From the NCBI RefSeq assembly GCF_004323185.1, contig NZ_NAPS01000002.1, forward strand, positions 414,052 through 478,051: a stretch of DNA of 64,000 nucleotides, read 5' to 3'. This document shows positions 8,893 to 16,976 of the stretch, piece after piece (position 1 is the stretch's first letter; each line of letters opens with the position of its first letter). Made by a program: the position numbers and the translations under genes. Source of the DNA: Westiellopsis prolifica IICB1. Its GTDB lineage: Bacteria > Cyanobacteriota > Cyanobacteriia > Cyanobacteriales > Nostocaceae. Below the pieces are notes generated by a model. That model was given only the letters and a program-made list of their open reading frames with translations, did no database searches and was not told where the DNA came from.

Positions 8893-9093
8893 GTCATTGG
8901 TCATTAGAGACGCGATGAATCGCGTCTGTACAATGGTCATTTGTATTTGTTATTTGATCAAAAAACTATTTTTTATCACCTTTTCCCGAATTTAAAATCA
9001 CCAATAATTAATTTTTTATGAGACCAATGGCTATTGTACAGACGCGATTCATCGCGTCTCTACCAATGACCAATGACTAATGACCAATGACCA
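8893..9093. repeat. Large inverted repeat plus heptamer repeats between znuA and znuC
   Basis: Two oppositely oriented copies of a GAGACGCGAT(g/t)AATCGCGTCT hairpin, each followed by ACAATGG/CCATTGT-like sequence, face each other (8904-8940 and 9030-9062), making a structure of about 170 bp. CCAATGA-type heptamers then run up to the znuC start codon, which lies inside the last heptamer. The spacer is AT-rich. Confidence 0.7.
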
Positions 9094-9870
9094 ATGAATA
9101 TTGAAATTCCGATTCTGAAAGTAGAAGAATTAAGTGTCAAGAAGGGTAATTATCTAGCTATTCTTGACGTTTCTTTTGAATTATCACCAGGGACAAACAC
9201 TGCTATAGTTGGTCCCAATGGTGCGGGTAAAAGTACTTTAGTACAAGCAGTTTTAGATTTGATTCCACGGACTACCGGCAATATAGAAATATTTGGTCGT
9301 CCAGTAAATAGGCTAGGAAATTTGTGTCATCAGTTAGGATATGTGCCACAACATTTTATTTTTGACCGTAGTTTTCCAATTTCTGTGAATGAGTTGGTCG
9401 GTTTGGGATGGGTGAAGCAAAGCAAAAGAGAAAGGGTATTTTCTCAAATCTTATGGCAGCAAAATCAGGAAAAAGCAATAGCTGTAACCTCTGCTTTACG
9501 ACGAACTGATACTTATCATTTGCGAAATCAAGCAATTGGTACTTTGAGTGGTGGTCAGTTAAAACGAGTATTGCTTGCTTATTGCTTGGTTATGCCGAGA
9601 AGATTATTAATATTAGATGAAGCTTTTGCTGGGGTAGATGTGCAAGGTGCAGCAGATTTTTACACGCTGCTAAATGAACTAAAGCAAGAAGAGGGCTGGA
9701 CAGTCTTACAAGTTTCCCACGATATTGATATGGTTAATCGTTATTGCGATCGCGTGATTTGTCTCAACCAAACCATCGTTTGCACCGGAGTCCCAGAAGT
9801 TGCGCTTTCACCACAAAACCTATTAGCAACCTATGGTCCAGGGTTTAGCCGTTACCAACATAATCATTAA
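9094..9870 (+). CDS. znuC: Zinc ABC transporter ATP-binding protein ZnuC
   Basis: 258-residue ABC ATPase. Walker A is GPNGAGKST (about 40-48), the Q-loop is in YVPQHFIFDRSFP, the signature is LSGGQLKR (about 152-159), and Walker B is LLILDEAFAGVD (about 171-182), with the switch His in VSHDID. It resembles the metal-transport (MntB/ZnuC) subgroup, and its place next to znuA and znuB fixes the substrate as probably zinc. Relative to other ZnuC proteins there is an insertion between the Q-loop and the signature (about residues 108-140, KQSKRERVFSQILWQQNQEK). The start ATG overlaps the preceding heptamer repeats, and no good Shine-Dalgarno is visible. Confidence 0.88.
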   Translation: MNIEIPILKVEELSVKKGNYLAILDVSFELSPGTNTAIVGPNGAGKSTLVQAVLDLIPRTTGNIEIFGRPVNRLGNLCHQLGYVPQHFIFDRSFPISVNELVGLGWVKQSKRERVFSQILWQQNQEKAIAVTSALRRTDTYHLRNQAIGTLSGGQLKRVLLAYCLVMPRRLLILDEAFAGVDVQGAADFYTLLNELKQEEGWTVLQVSHDIDMVNRYCDRVICLNQTIVCTGVPEVALSPQNLLATYGPGFSRYQHNH

Positions 9871-9873
9871 ATT

Positions 9874-10007
9874 GGGGATCGGGGATTGGGGATTGGGGAT
9901 TGGGGATTGGGGATTGGGGATCGGGGATCGGGGATCGGGGATTGGGAACAGTTATAAAAGAATAGCAACTGATAACTGATAACTGATAACTGATAACTGA
10001 TAACTGA
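9874..10007. repeat. Two heptameric tandem repeat tracts (STRR)
   Basis: The first tract (about 9874-9943) is made of GGGGATT/GGGGATC heptamers; the second (about 9966-10007) is six copies of AACTGAT. Such heptamer tracts are typical of heterocystous cyanobacterial intergenic DNA. They sit between the convergent znuC and smtB-type genes. Confidence 0.85.
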
Positions 10008-10009
10008 TT

Positions 10010-10330
10010 TTACTCATCTAAGTGTTCAGCAACGGCTTGATAAAGATGCAAAACATGGTGATCGTGGAGGCTATAAAATACACGACGACCTTGCTTACGA
10101 TAATTGACTAAGCGCATGACTCGTAAATTTCGCAACTGATGAGATACAGCAGATTCGGTCATCTCCAGTGTTGCTGCTAAGTCACTCACACAAAGTTCTT
10201 TTTCTGCTAAAAGAGATAGAATTCGCAGACGATTTGCATCCCCTAAAAAGCTAAAAAATTCTGCCATTCGTTGAGCTTTTTGGCTGCTGAGAACCTGAAT
10301 TGAAGGGGGTTGCAAATCTTTTGTAAACAT
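10010..10330 (-). CDS. SmtB/ArsR-family zinc-responsive repressor
   Basis: 106-residue winged-helix repressor. The recognition region is ELCVSDLAATLEMTESAVSHQLRNLR (about 45-70), followed by the wing YRKQGRRVFYSLHD. The alpha-5 zinc site is complete and spaced exactly as in SmtB (D104, H106, H117, E120): here D90, H92, H103 and E106. The alpha-3 site has C47 and D50, but the N-terminal arm has no Cys or His, so only the alpha-5 site should work. It is expected to release DNA when zinc is bound. The gene is divergent from znuB (84-bp gap) and may control znuB, itself, or a zinc exporter elsewhere. Confidence 0.85.
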   Translation of the reverse strand: MFTKDLQPPSIQVLSSQKAQRMAEFFSFLGDANRLRILSLLAEKELCVSDLAATLEMTESAVSHQLRNLRVMRLVNYRKQGRRVFYSLHDHHVLHLYQAVAEHLDE

Positions 10331-10426
10331 CTCGTTTTTCTGGCAATTGAATTAGTGAATAGAAACTAAACTTATATACTTCACAGATTGATGATTCTAT
10401 GTAAATAATATTGCATGAGTTGCTTT

Positions 10427-10439
10427 AATGATTATCATT
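10427..10439 (+). promoter_or_regulatory. Zur-like palindrome at the start of znuB
   Basis: AATGATTATCATT is a perfect 6-1-6 palindrome. Extended by two bases to the left it matches 11 of 14 defined positions of the Anabaena Zur consensus TGATAATNATTATCA, with the right half perfect. It lies inside the longest possible znuB frame, which argues that translation starts downstream of it. Confidence 0.55.
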
Positions 10440-10444
10440 TTTAT

Positions 10445-11284
10445 TTGTTAACCGTCACTACAGTTAGTGACCTGTTAACTTTGCTACAGTTTCCCTTTAT
10501 GCAGCGAGCGATCGCAGGTGCTGTATTAATGGGAATACTTGGCGGTTTGCTTGGCTGTTTTGTCACCCTGCGCCAGTTGTCTTTTTTTAGTCACGCTGTT
10601 GGTCATGCGGCATTAGTCGGCGTAGCATTAGGTGTATTGCTACAGTTAAATCCCACTTGGATGCTGCTACCTTTCACATTGGTGTTTGGGGTACTCGTGA
10701 TTTACTTTATCGACAAAACTGATTTAGCTAGCGATAGCGTACTCAGTATAGTATTATCAGGGGCCTTAGCGATCGGCATAATTTTAAGTAGCCTGATCCA
10801 AGGATATCGCGGTAACTTGATGGGAGTTTTGTTTGGCGATATTCTGGCGATCGATCTCACAGACCTGATTTTAACCATGCTGGTGCTTGTAGGAGGGAGC
10901 ATATTTCTATTATCAACCCTGCGCCAGCAAATTTTGTTAACTCTTAATCTTGGTGTGGCAAAAGTCCAAGGAATTCCAGTACAAATTTATCGATATGGGT
11001 TTGTAGTTTTGCTCTCATTAGCTGTTGCTGTAGCGATTAAGGCTGTTGGCGTATTACTGGTGAATGCATTTTTGGTAATTCCCGCTTCCACAGCTAAATT
11101 GATGAGTCATCACTTTAGCCGCTTTCTGCTGCTGTCGGTGATTGTTGGTTCTACAACGAGCATCGCTGGCATAATTGCATCAGGTCTTTTTAACCTGGCT
11201 TCTGGTCCAAGTATCGTACTGCTACAATTCATCGTGTTTATAGCTGTTTTCAGCTGGATCAAGTTGATCAGCAAAGGTACATAA
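10445..11284 (+). CDS. znuB: Zinc ABC transporter permease ZnuB
   Basis: Membrane subunit of the ABC-3 family with about eight hydrophobic segments. Family motifs are GGLLGCFVTLRQLSFFSHAVGHAALVGVALG and AVGVLLVNAFLVIPASTAKL. An ATG at 10415 is in frame but would translate through the Zur-like palindrome, so I chose the TTG at 10445; the ATG at 10500 (MQRAIAGAVLMG) is also possible, since homologues usually begin a few residues before LLQFPFMQRA. The permease pairs with ZnuC and ZnuA although separated from them by the repressor gene on the other strand. Confidence 0.85.
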   Translation: MLTVTTVSDLLTLLQFPFMQRAIAGAVLMGILGGLLGCFVTLRQLSFFSHAVGHAALVGVALGVLLQLNPTWMLLPFTLVFGVLVIYFIDKTDLASDSVLSIVLSGALAIGIILSSLIQGYRGNLMGVLFGDILAIDLTDLILTMLVLVGGSIFLLSTLRQQILLTLNLGVAKVQGIPVQIYRYGFVVLLSLAVAVAIKAVGVLLVNAFLVIPASTAKLMSHHFSRFLLLSVIVGSTTSIAGIIASGLFNLASGPSIVLLQFIVFIAVFSWIKLISKGT

Positions 11285-11360
11285 TTTTTTTTTTAATTTA
11301 CCTATTGCAATTTGAGAAAAAGTTTGCTAAATTTATTAATCGTTAAAAACAAATGTTTTC

Positions 11361-11433
<73 letters not shown>

Positions 11434-11442
11434 TCATAAGCA

Positions 11443-11474
11443 AAACCCCTGGTAAGCAAGACTTCCAGGGGTTT
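11443..11474 (+). terminator. Hairpin after tRNA-Phe
   Basis: AAACCCCTGG (11443-11452) pairs with CCAGGGGTTT (11465-11474) across a 12-nt loop. Strong GC-rich stem placed 10 nt after the tRNA; only a short T tract follows, so it may be a terminator or processing signal. Confidence 0.6.
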
Positions 11475-11511
11475 GCTGTTTCCATAAAAAACCCATTTCA
11501 GCCGTTTTGGG

Positions 11512-11600
11512 TGGTGTAAATTTGGTGTAACTTTATGCCACGTTGGACATTTTTGGACGGGGTTAGTCAAATTATTGGGGTAAAGTTGGGGTAAATCAGG
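11512..11600. repeat. Short direct repeats between tRNA-Phe and integrase stump
   Basis: GGTGTAAATTTGGTGTAACTTTA near 11513 and GGGGTAAAGTTGGGGTAAATC near 11577 are paired direct repeats of a GG(T/G)GTAA core. Paired short repeats next to a tyrosine recombinase gene are what arm-type integrase-binding sites look like; that reading is inference. Confidence 0.35.
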
Positions 11601-11633
11601 GCGCGCTGATTTACCTATCTCAAGAGTTACCTG

Positions 11634-11851
11634 ATGAAAACCCAAATGTCTCAACGCAAGGCTTCTAAGGGAACTGTCCAAATTAAAAACTCGAACGAAC
11701 GCCTGCAACTCGTTTTTAGCTATACCGGAAAACGTCATTATCTTTCGACAGGTTTTACAGATACGCCAGCTAATCGCAAGTTGGCGGAAATGAAGGCTAG
11801 GCAAATAGAGCTAGATATTCTCTCTGGCAATTTTGATCCAACTAGGACTAG
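11634..11851 (+). pseudogene. Truncated phage-type integrase (N-terminal arm-binding domain)
   Basis: About 72 residues resemble the N-terminal region of cyanobacterial tyrosine recombinases: a basic start, KGTVQIKNSNERLQLVFSYTGKRHYLSTGFTDTPANRKLAEMKARQIELDILSGNFDPT. The core-binding and catalytic (R..HxxR..Y) domains are absent. The frame runs into the IS4-type element at about 11852, and the sequence beyond the element does not restore the gene. The position just downstream of tRNA-Phe fits an old integrated element. Confidence 0.7.
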
Positions 11852-13326
11852 CCCTTTCAAGGTGTGTTATTTTGCAGCTTTTTCTGGTTTAGAATCTTAA
11901 AAGTTGAGACATGGGGCTTGCTCTTGAGGTAAGTTCGTTTTGGTCGAGCTTTCTTCGGATCTCGGGGATGACGGCGAAAAGTTCTCAGTTTAACAAGGCC
12001 TGCCAGATGTTTGAGAGTTTGTGATAATTCTGTGAAGGTCATGTTCTGAAAAACACACCACTCATCAGGGGAAATCGCAATCATCATCCCTCTGTAAGTA
12101 CCCTTGATTTCATCGGCTAAATAGTAGCTAGAAACTTCGGCTTCTATCTTCTCGCTTCCATAAACACTTCTAAGAGCTGCCTGAACGGTAGACAGCACGT
12201 TATAGGCGACTAAAGCGATACAGAAGGTAAACAAAGCCGCTTTTGGATAACCTAGTGTATTAATCTCGCACTTCTAGATTTTCTGTCAGAACTTGGAATA
12301 AGGTTTCGAGTTTCCAACGTTTGCGGTACATTTGGGCTATCAAAATTGCATTTGCTACCTCAAACGGCAGATTTGTCAGAATAAAAATTTCTCTGTCCCC
12401 TTCACGATTAGGCTGCTTCAAGCAGACCTTAATTCGTCGTGCCTTTAACAGTTGACCATCATCGGCGCTCAAGATGATGTTTTGCTCAAATACAGTACCA
12501 CTATCGCTTTGACCTACTAATCGGAAATCATCGGTTGCTTGCCAGGGAAGACTTTGATGTTGCCGGATAATAAAGTAGCCTTGGCCTGCGGCAACACCAA
12601 ATAAGAACTTGAGTGTACAAAAATTCCGGTCTGCGATCCAAACATCATCTTCTTCAGCCGTTAATAGTACCTCATCAAACAAAGAACGCTCTTGAGCATG
12701 ACCGTCTTCACAAGGAAATACATCTATTGCCAGCATTAAACTTGGGTCAAGTACAACCAAAGATTGTCCTGGTAAAGGGGCGCTACTAATTTCACGTAAT
12801 GCTTTTAAGCGATGTTCGGTTGCTGCGATCGCATTCCCATCAATAATTTTTACTCGATAACCTGGTAGCAAATCAGGTATTGTAGCATTGAGGTGGCGAA
12901 TCGTCGCTTCCATTTGACCTGCAACCTCTCTAACTAGCTCCCCACTGGTAGTCGGTTCGATGCCATTGATTTTGTTATAGACCGAGGTAACTGAAACACC
13001 TATTTTTTCTACTGATGCTTGGTGTGCTGCGTGTACTGATGGATGGACTCCGCAGACGACAAGGCTCATCAAATTAACTACCGTGGAGAATAATAGCTCA
13101 CGAGTGTATTGGGTTTTGGCACTACGTTCAAATAGTTCATCAAGAATTTGGGCAGATAATGCTTTCTCTAATAGCCCACGAACCATCACCGATACTGGAC
13201 TCTCTTTTACAAATCGCTCAAACACCTGCCCTAACAACATTGTTTTCTCCACTCAACAAATTTGCACCTCTTTTTACCAAACTACAAATTAGTCCATCAC
13301 ACAACACCTTGAAAGGGCTAGTCCTA
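11843..13326 (-). mobile_element. IS4-family insertion sequence
   Basis: Terminal repeats CCCTTTCAAGGTGT (11852-11865) and ACACCTTGAAAGGG (13304-13317). The complementarity extends outward by nine bases (TAGGACTAG/CTAGTCCTA). Either the inverted repeat is 23 bp and the element spans 11843-13326, or the insertion hit a palindromic target and duplicated CTAG. It carries one frameshifted transposase gene on the minus strand and cuts the integrase stump. Confidence 0.75.
11857..13252 (-). pseudogene. IS4-type transposase with a single-base frameshift
   Basis: The first piece (13252 to 12260) has the DDE region VKIIDGNAIAATEHRLKALRE, ADRNFCTLKFLFG, and MYRKRWKLETLFQVLTENLE, the Y-(2)-R-(3)-E-(6)-K-like C-terminal motif region of IS4 transposases. 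Near 12275 one extra G shifts the frame; reading on in the other frame gives EINTLGYPKAALFTFCIALVAYN, the expected continuation, to 11857. Without the extra base the protein would be about 450 residues. Either the element is recently inactivated or the base is an assembly error. Confidence 0.75.
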
Positions 13327-13333
13327 TCTAAAT

Positions 13334-13534
13334 GTGAATGATAGGTTATTATCAAAAACAGATGGTAAATGCCAATCTATTGTTGACCCAACACTATACT
13401 TTGTAGGCTTTGAGAAAATTGTGGGTGCATCCGCAACTTATGGATATTATGGCTGGTGTACAGGTAAAAGAATTGCTTTTCAATTGCTGGAAAAACAATT
13501 TTCATCGCGTCAAGAATTCAATGTTTTACTCTAG
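13334..13534 (+). pseudogene. Short fragment, possibly the C-terminus of a flavoprotein
   Basis: A 66-residue frame beginning just after the IS4-type element. The segment TLYFVGFEKIVGASATYGYYGWCTGKRIAFQL resembles the C-terminal end of FAD-dependent monooxygenase-like proteins (YFVGF...G..GKRIA), but the similarity is judged by eye and weak. It may be the tail of a gene destroyed by the mobile elements here. Confidence 0.3.
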
Positions 13535-13570
13535 AGGTCTGTTTAATTAATTGTAATAGTCAAGTTAAAC

Positions 13571-13632
13571 TTGTTTGTAGTAAGGACTTTAGTCCTTATT
13601 TTCTAAGCATAAAATACTGACTACAAACTTAT
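13571..13632. repeat. Decayed GTTTGTAGTAAGGACTTTAG palindrome, copy 2
   Basis: The left arm is intact (GTTTGTAGTAAGGACTTTAG then TCCTTATT); the right arm is reduced to ACTGACTACAAACTT. It belongs to the same family as 5738-5797 and 43168-43222. Confidence 0.6.
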
Positions 13633-13772
13633 CAATATTTTTTGATGCCATAAAAGTTAAGTTTCGAGTTAAGTTACCTTCCAGTTTTAATTCCTTAACT
13701 TTTCTGTATCGACTTTTATATTTGCAGATTCTATAAAGATAACATCACACCTGAAATCAAGGAGTTGAACTG

Positions 13773-13970
13773 ATGAATAGTATAATTAATTCTCTGAACA
13801 ATATGCGCTGGAACAAATTTTTGACCATTGCTTTACCAATCAGCATATTGTTATTTACACAAGCTTGTGCACCACGAAGAATTTTGAGCGATAAAGACAA
13901 TCCTTCTAATCCTACATCATCTATTGCTCAGAATTCTGTTAAATCTCTACTCAATCATGGTGGTAATTAA
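13773..13970 (+). CDS. Small predicted lipoprotein
   Basis: 65 residues with a good Shine-Dalgarno (AAGGAG, 7 nt before the ATG), a charged start, a hydrophobic segment (about residues 17-30: FLTIALPISILLFTQ) and a lipobox-like TQAC (Cys about residue 32), then a short hydrophilic tail rich in Ser and Asn. I recognise no family. A strong terminator hairpin (14061-14107) lies about 90 bp downstream, so it looks like a separate transcription unit. Confidence 0.55.
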   Translation: MNSIINSLNNMRWNKFLTIALPISILLFTQACAPRRILSDKDNPSNPTSSIAQNSVKSLLNHGGN

Positions 13971-14060
13971 ATTCTTCTAAACTTCTGGTATTAGTAAGAT
14001 TAATCTATCATCAAAAATTGCTGCAAGATTCAATTTACCGATTAATTTTTCAAAAATCCT

Positions 14061-14107
14061 AGAACTTACACATAGAAAGTTTACTTGTGTAAGTTCTTTC
14101 CTTCATT
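14061..14107 (+). terminator. Terminator hairpin downstream of the small lipoprotein gene
   Basis: Perfect 12-bp stem AGAACTTACACA (14061-14072) / TGTGTAAGTTCT (14096-14107) with a 23-nt loop, followed by a T-rich tract. Confidence 0.65.
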
Positions 14108-14157
14108 CTGTTTTATTAAGCGACAACACAAAAAGTTTTGCGCTATTACGCGCTGCT

Positions 14158-14376
14158 ATGAGAGACTACTTCGCTGCTGCCAGCAAAGAAGAGAATGTAA
14201 TTTACGAAATTGATCAAGCTCTCTATAAAGAAAATTCCATTTTTAGACCAATCCGATTAGTCTGTCTGGAAACTCCTAGATATAAACTAGTGGTTCTTGG
14301 TTTGCATATATTGATTGATACATTAATACTGATTGCACTGTGGAGCGATAGCATTTGGGTGTCAGTACGTCAATGA
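14158..14376 (+). CDS. Possible small membrane protein, unrecognised
   Basis: 72-residue frame with one long hydrophobic segment (about 44-64: KLVVLGLHILIDTLILIALWS). I see no clear ribosome-binding site and no family resemblance; it may be the end of a degraded gene. It lies among repeats and fragments. Confidence 0.3.
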   Translation: MRDYFAAASKEENVIYEIDQALYKENSIFRPIRLVCLETPRYKLVVLGLHILIDTLILIALWSDSIWVSVRQ

Positions 14377-14797
14377 CTCTATTTCAGGTGATGTTGGAAC
14401 AGTAAAAATGCTCACTTCATTAAGGACATGAAGCTTCACAACATCAACAGAGAGACAAGGGCGATCGCACATGACATGGCTTGTGAATTAGTGGCCGATC
14501 AATACCTAGCTAATACCATTTCACGTTAATCACGATACACATAAATTTTGTTCCAGACGCGATATATCTATCGCGTCTGGAACACCATTTGTATTTGTAT
14601 CAGGGTTTTAGTGAAATGGTATAACTCAAGATTTTAGCGATCACTCCAAATTCTGGCGTTGCTGAATTTAGTTATGAATTATGTTTACATACATTTTTGT
14701 AGTTTGATGCCAAATCCTTGTACAGACGTAGCATTGCTACGTCTCTACATACCCGTAAATTGTAAATTCATATCTTGATTCCAAGGTCTTTTTCGTT
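14377..14797. repeat. Intergenic region with two dispersed repeats
   Basis: 14515-14630 contains a reverse-orientation copy of the repeat following rqcH (AGACGCGATATATC.. hairpin plus the CACGATACACATAAATTTTG stretch). 14655-14781 is a decayed copy of the 136-bp element at 36532-36667: the left end GGCGTTGCTGAAT and the interior match, and the right inverted repeat is lost. No gene is seen. Confidence 0.65.
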
Positions 14798-15226
14798 CTA
14801 TTCTCCCAGTCTGTAGACGTAAGCGGGTCGAGGAGAACATAGATTGAGCATCGCATCATCTGCTGTCCAAAAGTCGGCGGATTCTGTTTTGGCACAGGCT
14901 AAGAAAACGGCATCATACAACGTAGGCATCCCGTATTGTTCAGCAAGTTGCCAAGCTTCGAGTCGCAGAATTTCGCTGTCAATGTAGTCAATCGGTAGGC
15001 TGATGTAGGCTGTGTAAAGTTGTTGGGCTTCAGTCGAAGTCAATAGCTTAAGTCTCACTTTTTTACGCAGCACAGAACCCACCTCCGCCCAGGCAAAGTA
15101 CGGTGCAACCAGTCTGGTTTGTTGAGTTAAGGCATTTGTGATCAAAGCGATCGCTTCTGATGTTTGTTCATCTGGGCAGAGGTACTTCATCATCACACTG
15201 GTATCGATACACAGTGCCTCAGTCAC
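14798..15226 (-). CDS. PIN-domain ribonuclease toxin (VapC-like)
   Basis: 142 residues from the GTG at 15226. The PIN active site is shown by ALCIDTSVMMKYL (first Asp), APYFAWAEVGSVLRKK (Glu), PTLYDAVFLACAK (Asp) and FWTADDAML (Asp). The gene overlaps the upstream antitoxin by 8 bp, and AAGGAGAAGG lies just before this GTG, which is why I prefer it to a GTG six codons earlier. Such toxins cut tRNA or other RNA when the antitoxin is lost. Confidence 0.8.
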   Translation of the reverse strand: MTEALCIDTSVMMKYLCPDEQTSEAIALITNALTQQTRLVAPYFAWAEVGSVLRKKVRLKLLTSTEAQQLYTAYISLPIDYIDSEILRLEAWQLAEQYGMPTLYDAVFLACAKTESADFWTADDAMLNLCSPRPAYVYRLGE

Positions 15227-15473
15227 GTCTACCTTCTCCTTCACGCAGTTGACGAATCAACGGTACTGGATCGGGATGCACCCCAGTGCGCTGTTTGACT
15301 TGCTCTCGAACGGTTTGAATTTGTTTGTGGGCTGTCCAAGAACTACGCCACTTCATTTCTTTTTCCAGGGCTTGAACGACTAGATCATTGAGAGATTCAT
15401 CTTCTCGCTTCAATGCCCGGATTTTCTGAAGTAATTCCGCCGGGAAGCGAATTGTTAAGGCTTCACGTTCCAT
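15219..15473 (-). CDS. Ribbon-helix-helix-like antitoxin (VapB-like)
   Basis: 84 residues from the ATG at 15473, preceded by AAAGGTG; an upstream TTG at 15494 is in frame. The N-terminus EALTIRFPAELLQKIRALKREDESLNDLVVQALEKEMKWR fits a ribbon-helix-helix DNA-binding fold; the charged C-terminal half (TVREQVKQRTGVHPDPVPLIRQLREGEGRRD) would bind the toxin. Translational overlap with the PIN gene supports an antitoxin role. Confidence 0.72.
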   Translation of the reverse strand: MEREALTIRFPAELLQKIRALKREDESLNDLVVQALEKEMKWRSSWTAHKQIQTVREQVKQRTGVHPDPVPLIRQLREGEGRRD

Positions 15474-15618
15474 GATTACACCTTTTGCAACCAATTTATG
15501 ATACCATGCTATATAACCATTTTAACTTGGGTAAACAATTCGCAAAAGTAATACACGCTCAGGTTGAAATGAGCGGCGATCGCTTCCGTAGTTGAGGTTG
15601 AGTTATAAACACAACTCT

Positions 15619-16647
15619 CTATCGCTCTTCCACCACCGCACCCAACGCTTGTAAAGTCAAAATCGTCGCTTCTGTTAACCCTTTCACACCAGTAATATTC
15701 ATCCCCTCGTAAAGTCTTTTTGCCCTCAACATGCTTATATATTCCCCCGTTTTCACATCCCAAACCCTCACCGTCTGGTCTTGGGAACCACTAGCAACAA
15801 ATTGCCCATCTGGACTAAAAGCCACAGCAGACACCAAATGAGTATGTCCAACACAGATATGACGACATTCCCCAGTTTTCACATCCCAAATTCTCACTGT
15901 TTGGTCATGGGAAGCACTGGCGAGAGTCTGTCCATCTGGACTGTAAGCTATAGAAAAAACCCAGTTTGTATGTCCTGTGAGAGTTCTCAGACATTTTCCT
16001 GTCTGCCAATCCCAAAGTTTTATTGTTTGGTCTGTGCTGCAAGTCGCTAAAATCTGATGATCTGGGCTAAATATCGCAGCGTAAATCCTGGCATCATGGG
16101 CTGGTAAAGTTTGCAGAAGACCAGTTTCACAATTCCACAATCTCACAGTTTGGTCAGCACCGCTACTAGCGAAAATTTTTCCGTCTAGACTAAAGGCGAT
16201 CGCAAAAATTTTATCTCGATGACCAGTAAAAGTTTGCAGGCATTGCCCGGTGCGCCAGTTCCACAGTTTAATTGTACAATCAGCACTGCCACTAGCAACG
16301 ATCTCACCTTGGGGGTGAAAAGCCACAGTATAAGCCCAGTCTCTGTGTCCTTGTAAAATTTGCAAACATCGCTCTGTGTTCACATTCCACAATCGCAGTG
16401 TGGCATCAGTACTAGCACTAGCTAATATATCTCCATTGGGATGAAAAGCCAGCCCGTAAATAAAATCTGTATGCCCTTCTAGGCTGACAAGACATTTGCT
16501 CGTTTGCCAGTCCCATAGTTTCACAGTTTTGTCATTACTACCACTAGCAATAATTTGCCCATTGCGACTGAATATTATAGGAGTCCGATTTGATTTATGA
16601 AAAAATCTAAGTATCTGTAGTGGCGTGTCTAGACTAAAATAGTGCAT
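15619..16647 (-). CDS. WD40-repeat protein, apparently a detached STAND sensor domain
   Basis: 342 residues comprising about seven WD40 repeats (units such as GHTNWVFSIAYSPDGQTLASASHDQTVRIWDVKTGEC) forming one beta-propeller. The C-terminal tail MLRAKRLYEGMNITGVKGLTEATILTLQALGAVVEE is the tail typical of large cyanobacterial NB-ARC/NACHT-WD40 proteins, but the ATPase half is absent: the N-terminus is only about 25 unrelated residues before the first blade. It is thus probably a remnant of, or a stand-alone product derived from, a STAND protein. No good ribosome-binding site is evident for the start. Confidence 0.75.
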   Translation of the reverse strand: MHYFSLDTPLQILRFFHKSNRTPIIFSRNGQIIASGSNDKTVKLWDWQTSKCLVSLEGHTDFIYGLAFHPNGDILASASTDATLRLWNVNTERCLQILQGHRDWAYTVAFHPQGEIVASGSADCTIKLWNWRTGQCLQTFTGHRDKIFAIAFSLDGKIFASSGADQTVRLWNCETGLLQTLPAHDARIYAAIFSPDHQILATCSTDQTIKLWDWQTGKCLRTLTGHTNWVFSIAYSPDGQTLASASHDQTVRIWDVKTGECRHICVGHTHLVSAVAFSPDGQFVASGSQDQTVRVWDVKTGEYISMLRAKRLYEGMNITGVKGLTEATILTLQALGAVVEER

Positions 16648-16976
16648 TAATAAACCGCAGAGGCGCAGAGAACACAGAGATAGAATCAGAGATTTATTGC
16701 ATCATTTTAGCCTTGACAGTCCAGTAGGGTGTGTTATAGCGTAGCTATCACGCACCTAAACCCTTAATTGGTGCGTTAGCCTTTGGCGTAACACAACGGC
16801 AACAAAGGGGGAAGAAAATCTACACCCCTTTTTGCCTCCCCTACGTGTATTTCAGAAATCAAATATCAGTCCTATACTAAATTATTTGAATGATTTTACG
16901 AAGTAATAAATAGCATTACCCGGATAAGTTTATGGATAAGCGATCGCAAATTAAATCCCCGTAAATCAAATTTTTG
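16648..16976. repeat. Intergenic repeat with TAGGGTGTGTTA..CCTCCCCTAC
   Basis: The stretch 16724-16855 begins GTAGGGTGTGTTA and ends TTGCCTCCCCTAC and includes GGTGCGTTAG and CGTAACACAACGGCAA. A related, longer copy is at 47535-47695 and a short one at 39407-39477. No gene is seen. Confidence 0.65.

Noticed and set aside
9874-10007. Heptamer tracts as a CRISPR or origin iterons
   Set aside because: Seven-base tandem units without spacers occur at many gaps in this window (21349, 33183, 50003) and are the usual STRR of heterocystous cyanobacteria; no dnaA boxes or dnaA/dnaN genes are nearby.
15509-15763. 84-codon minus-strand frame overlapping the WD40 gene end
   Set aside because: Out of frame with the WD40 gene and low-complexity; a shadow frame.
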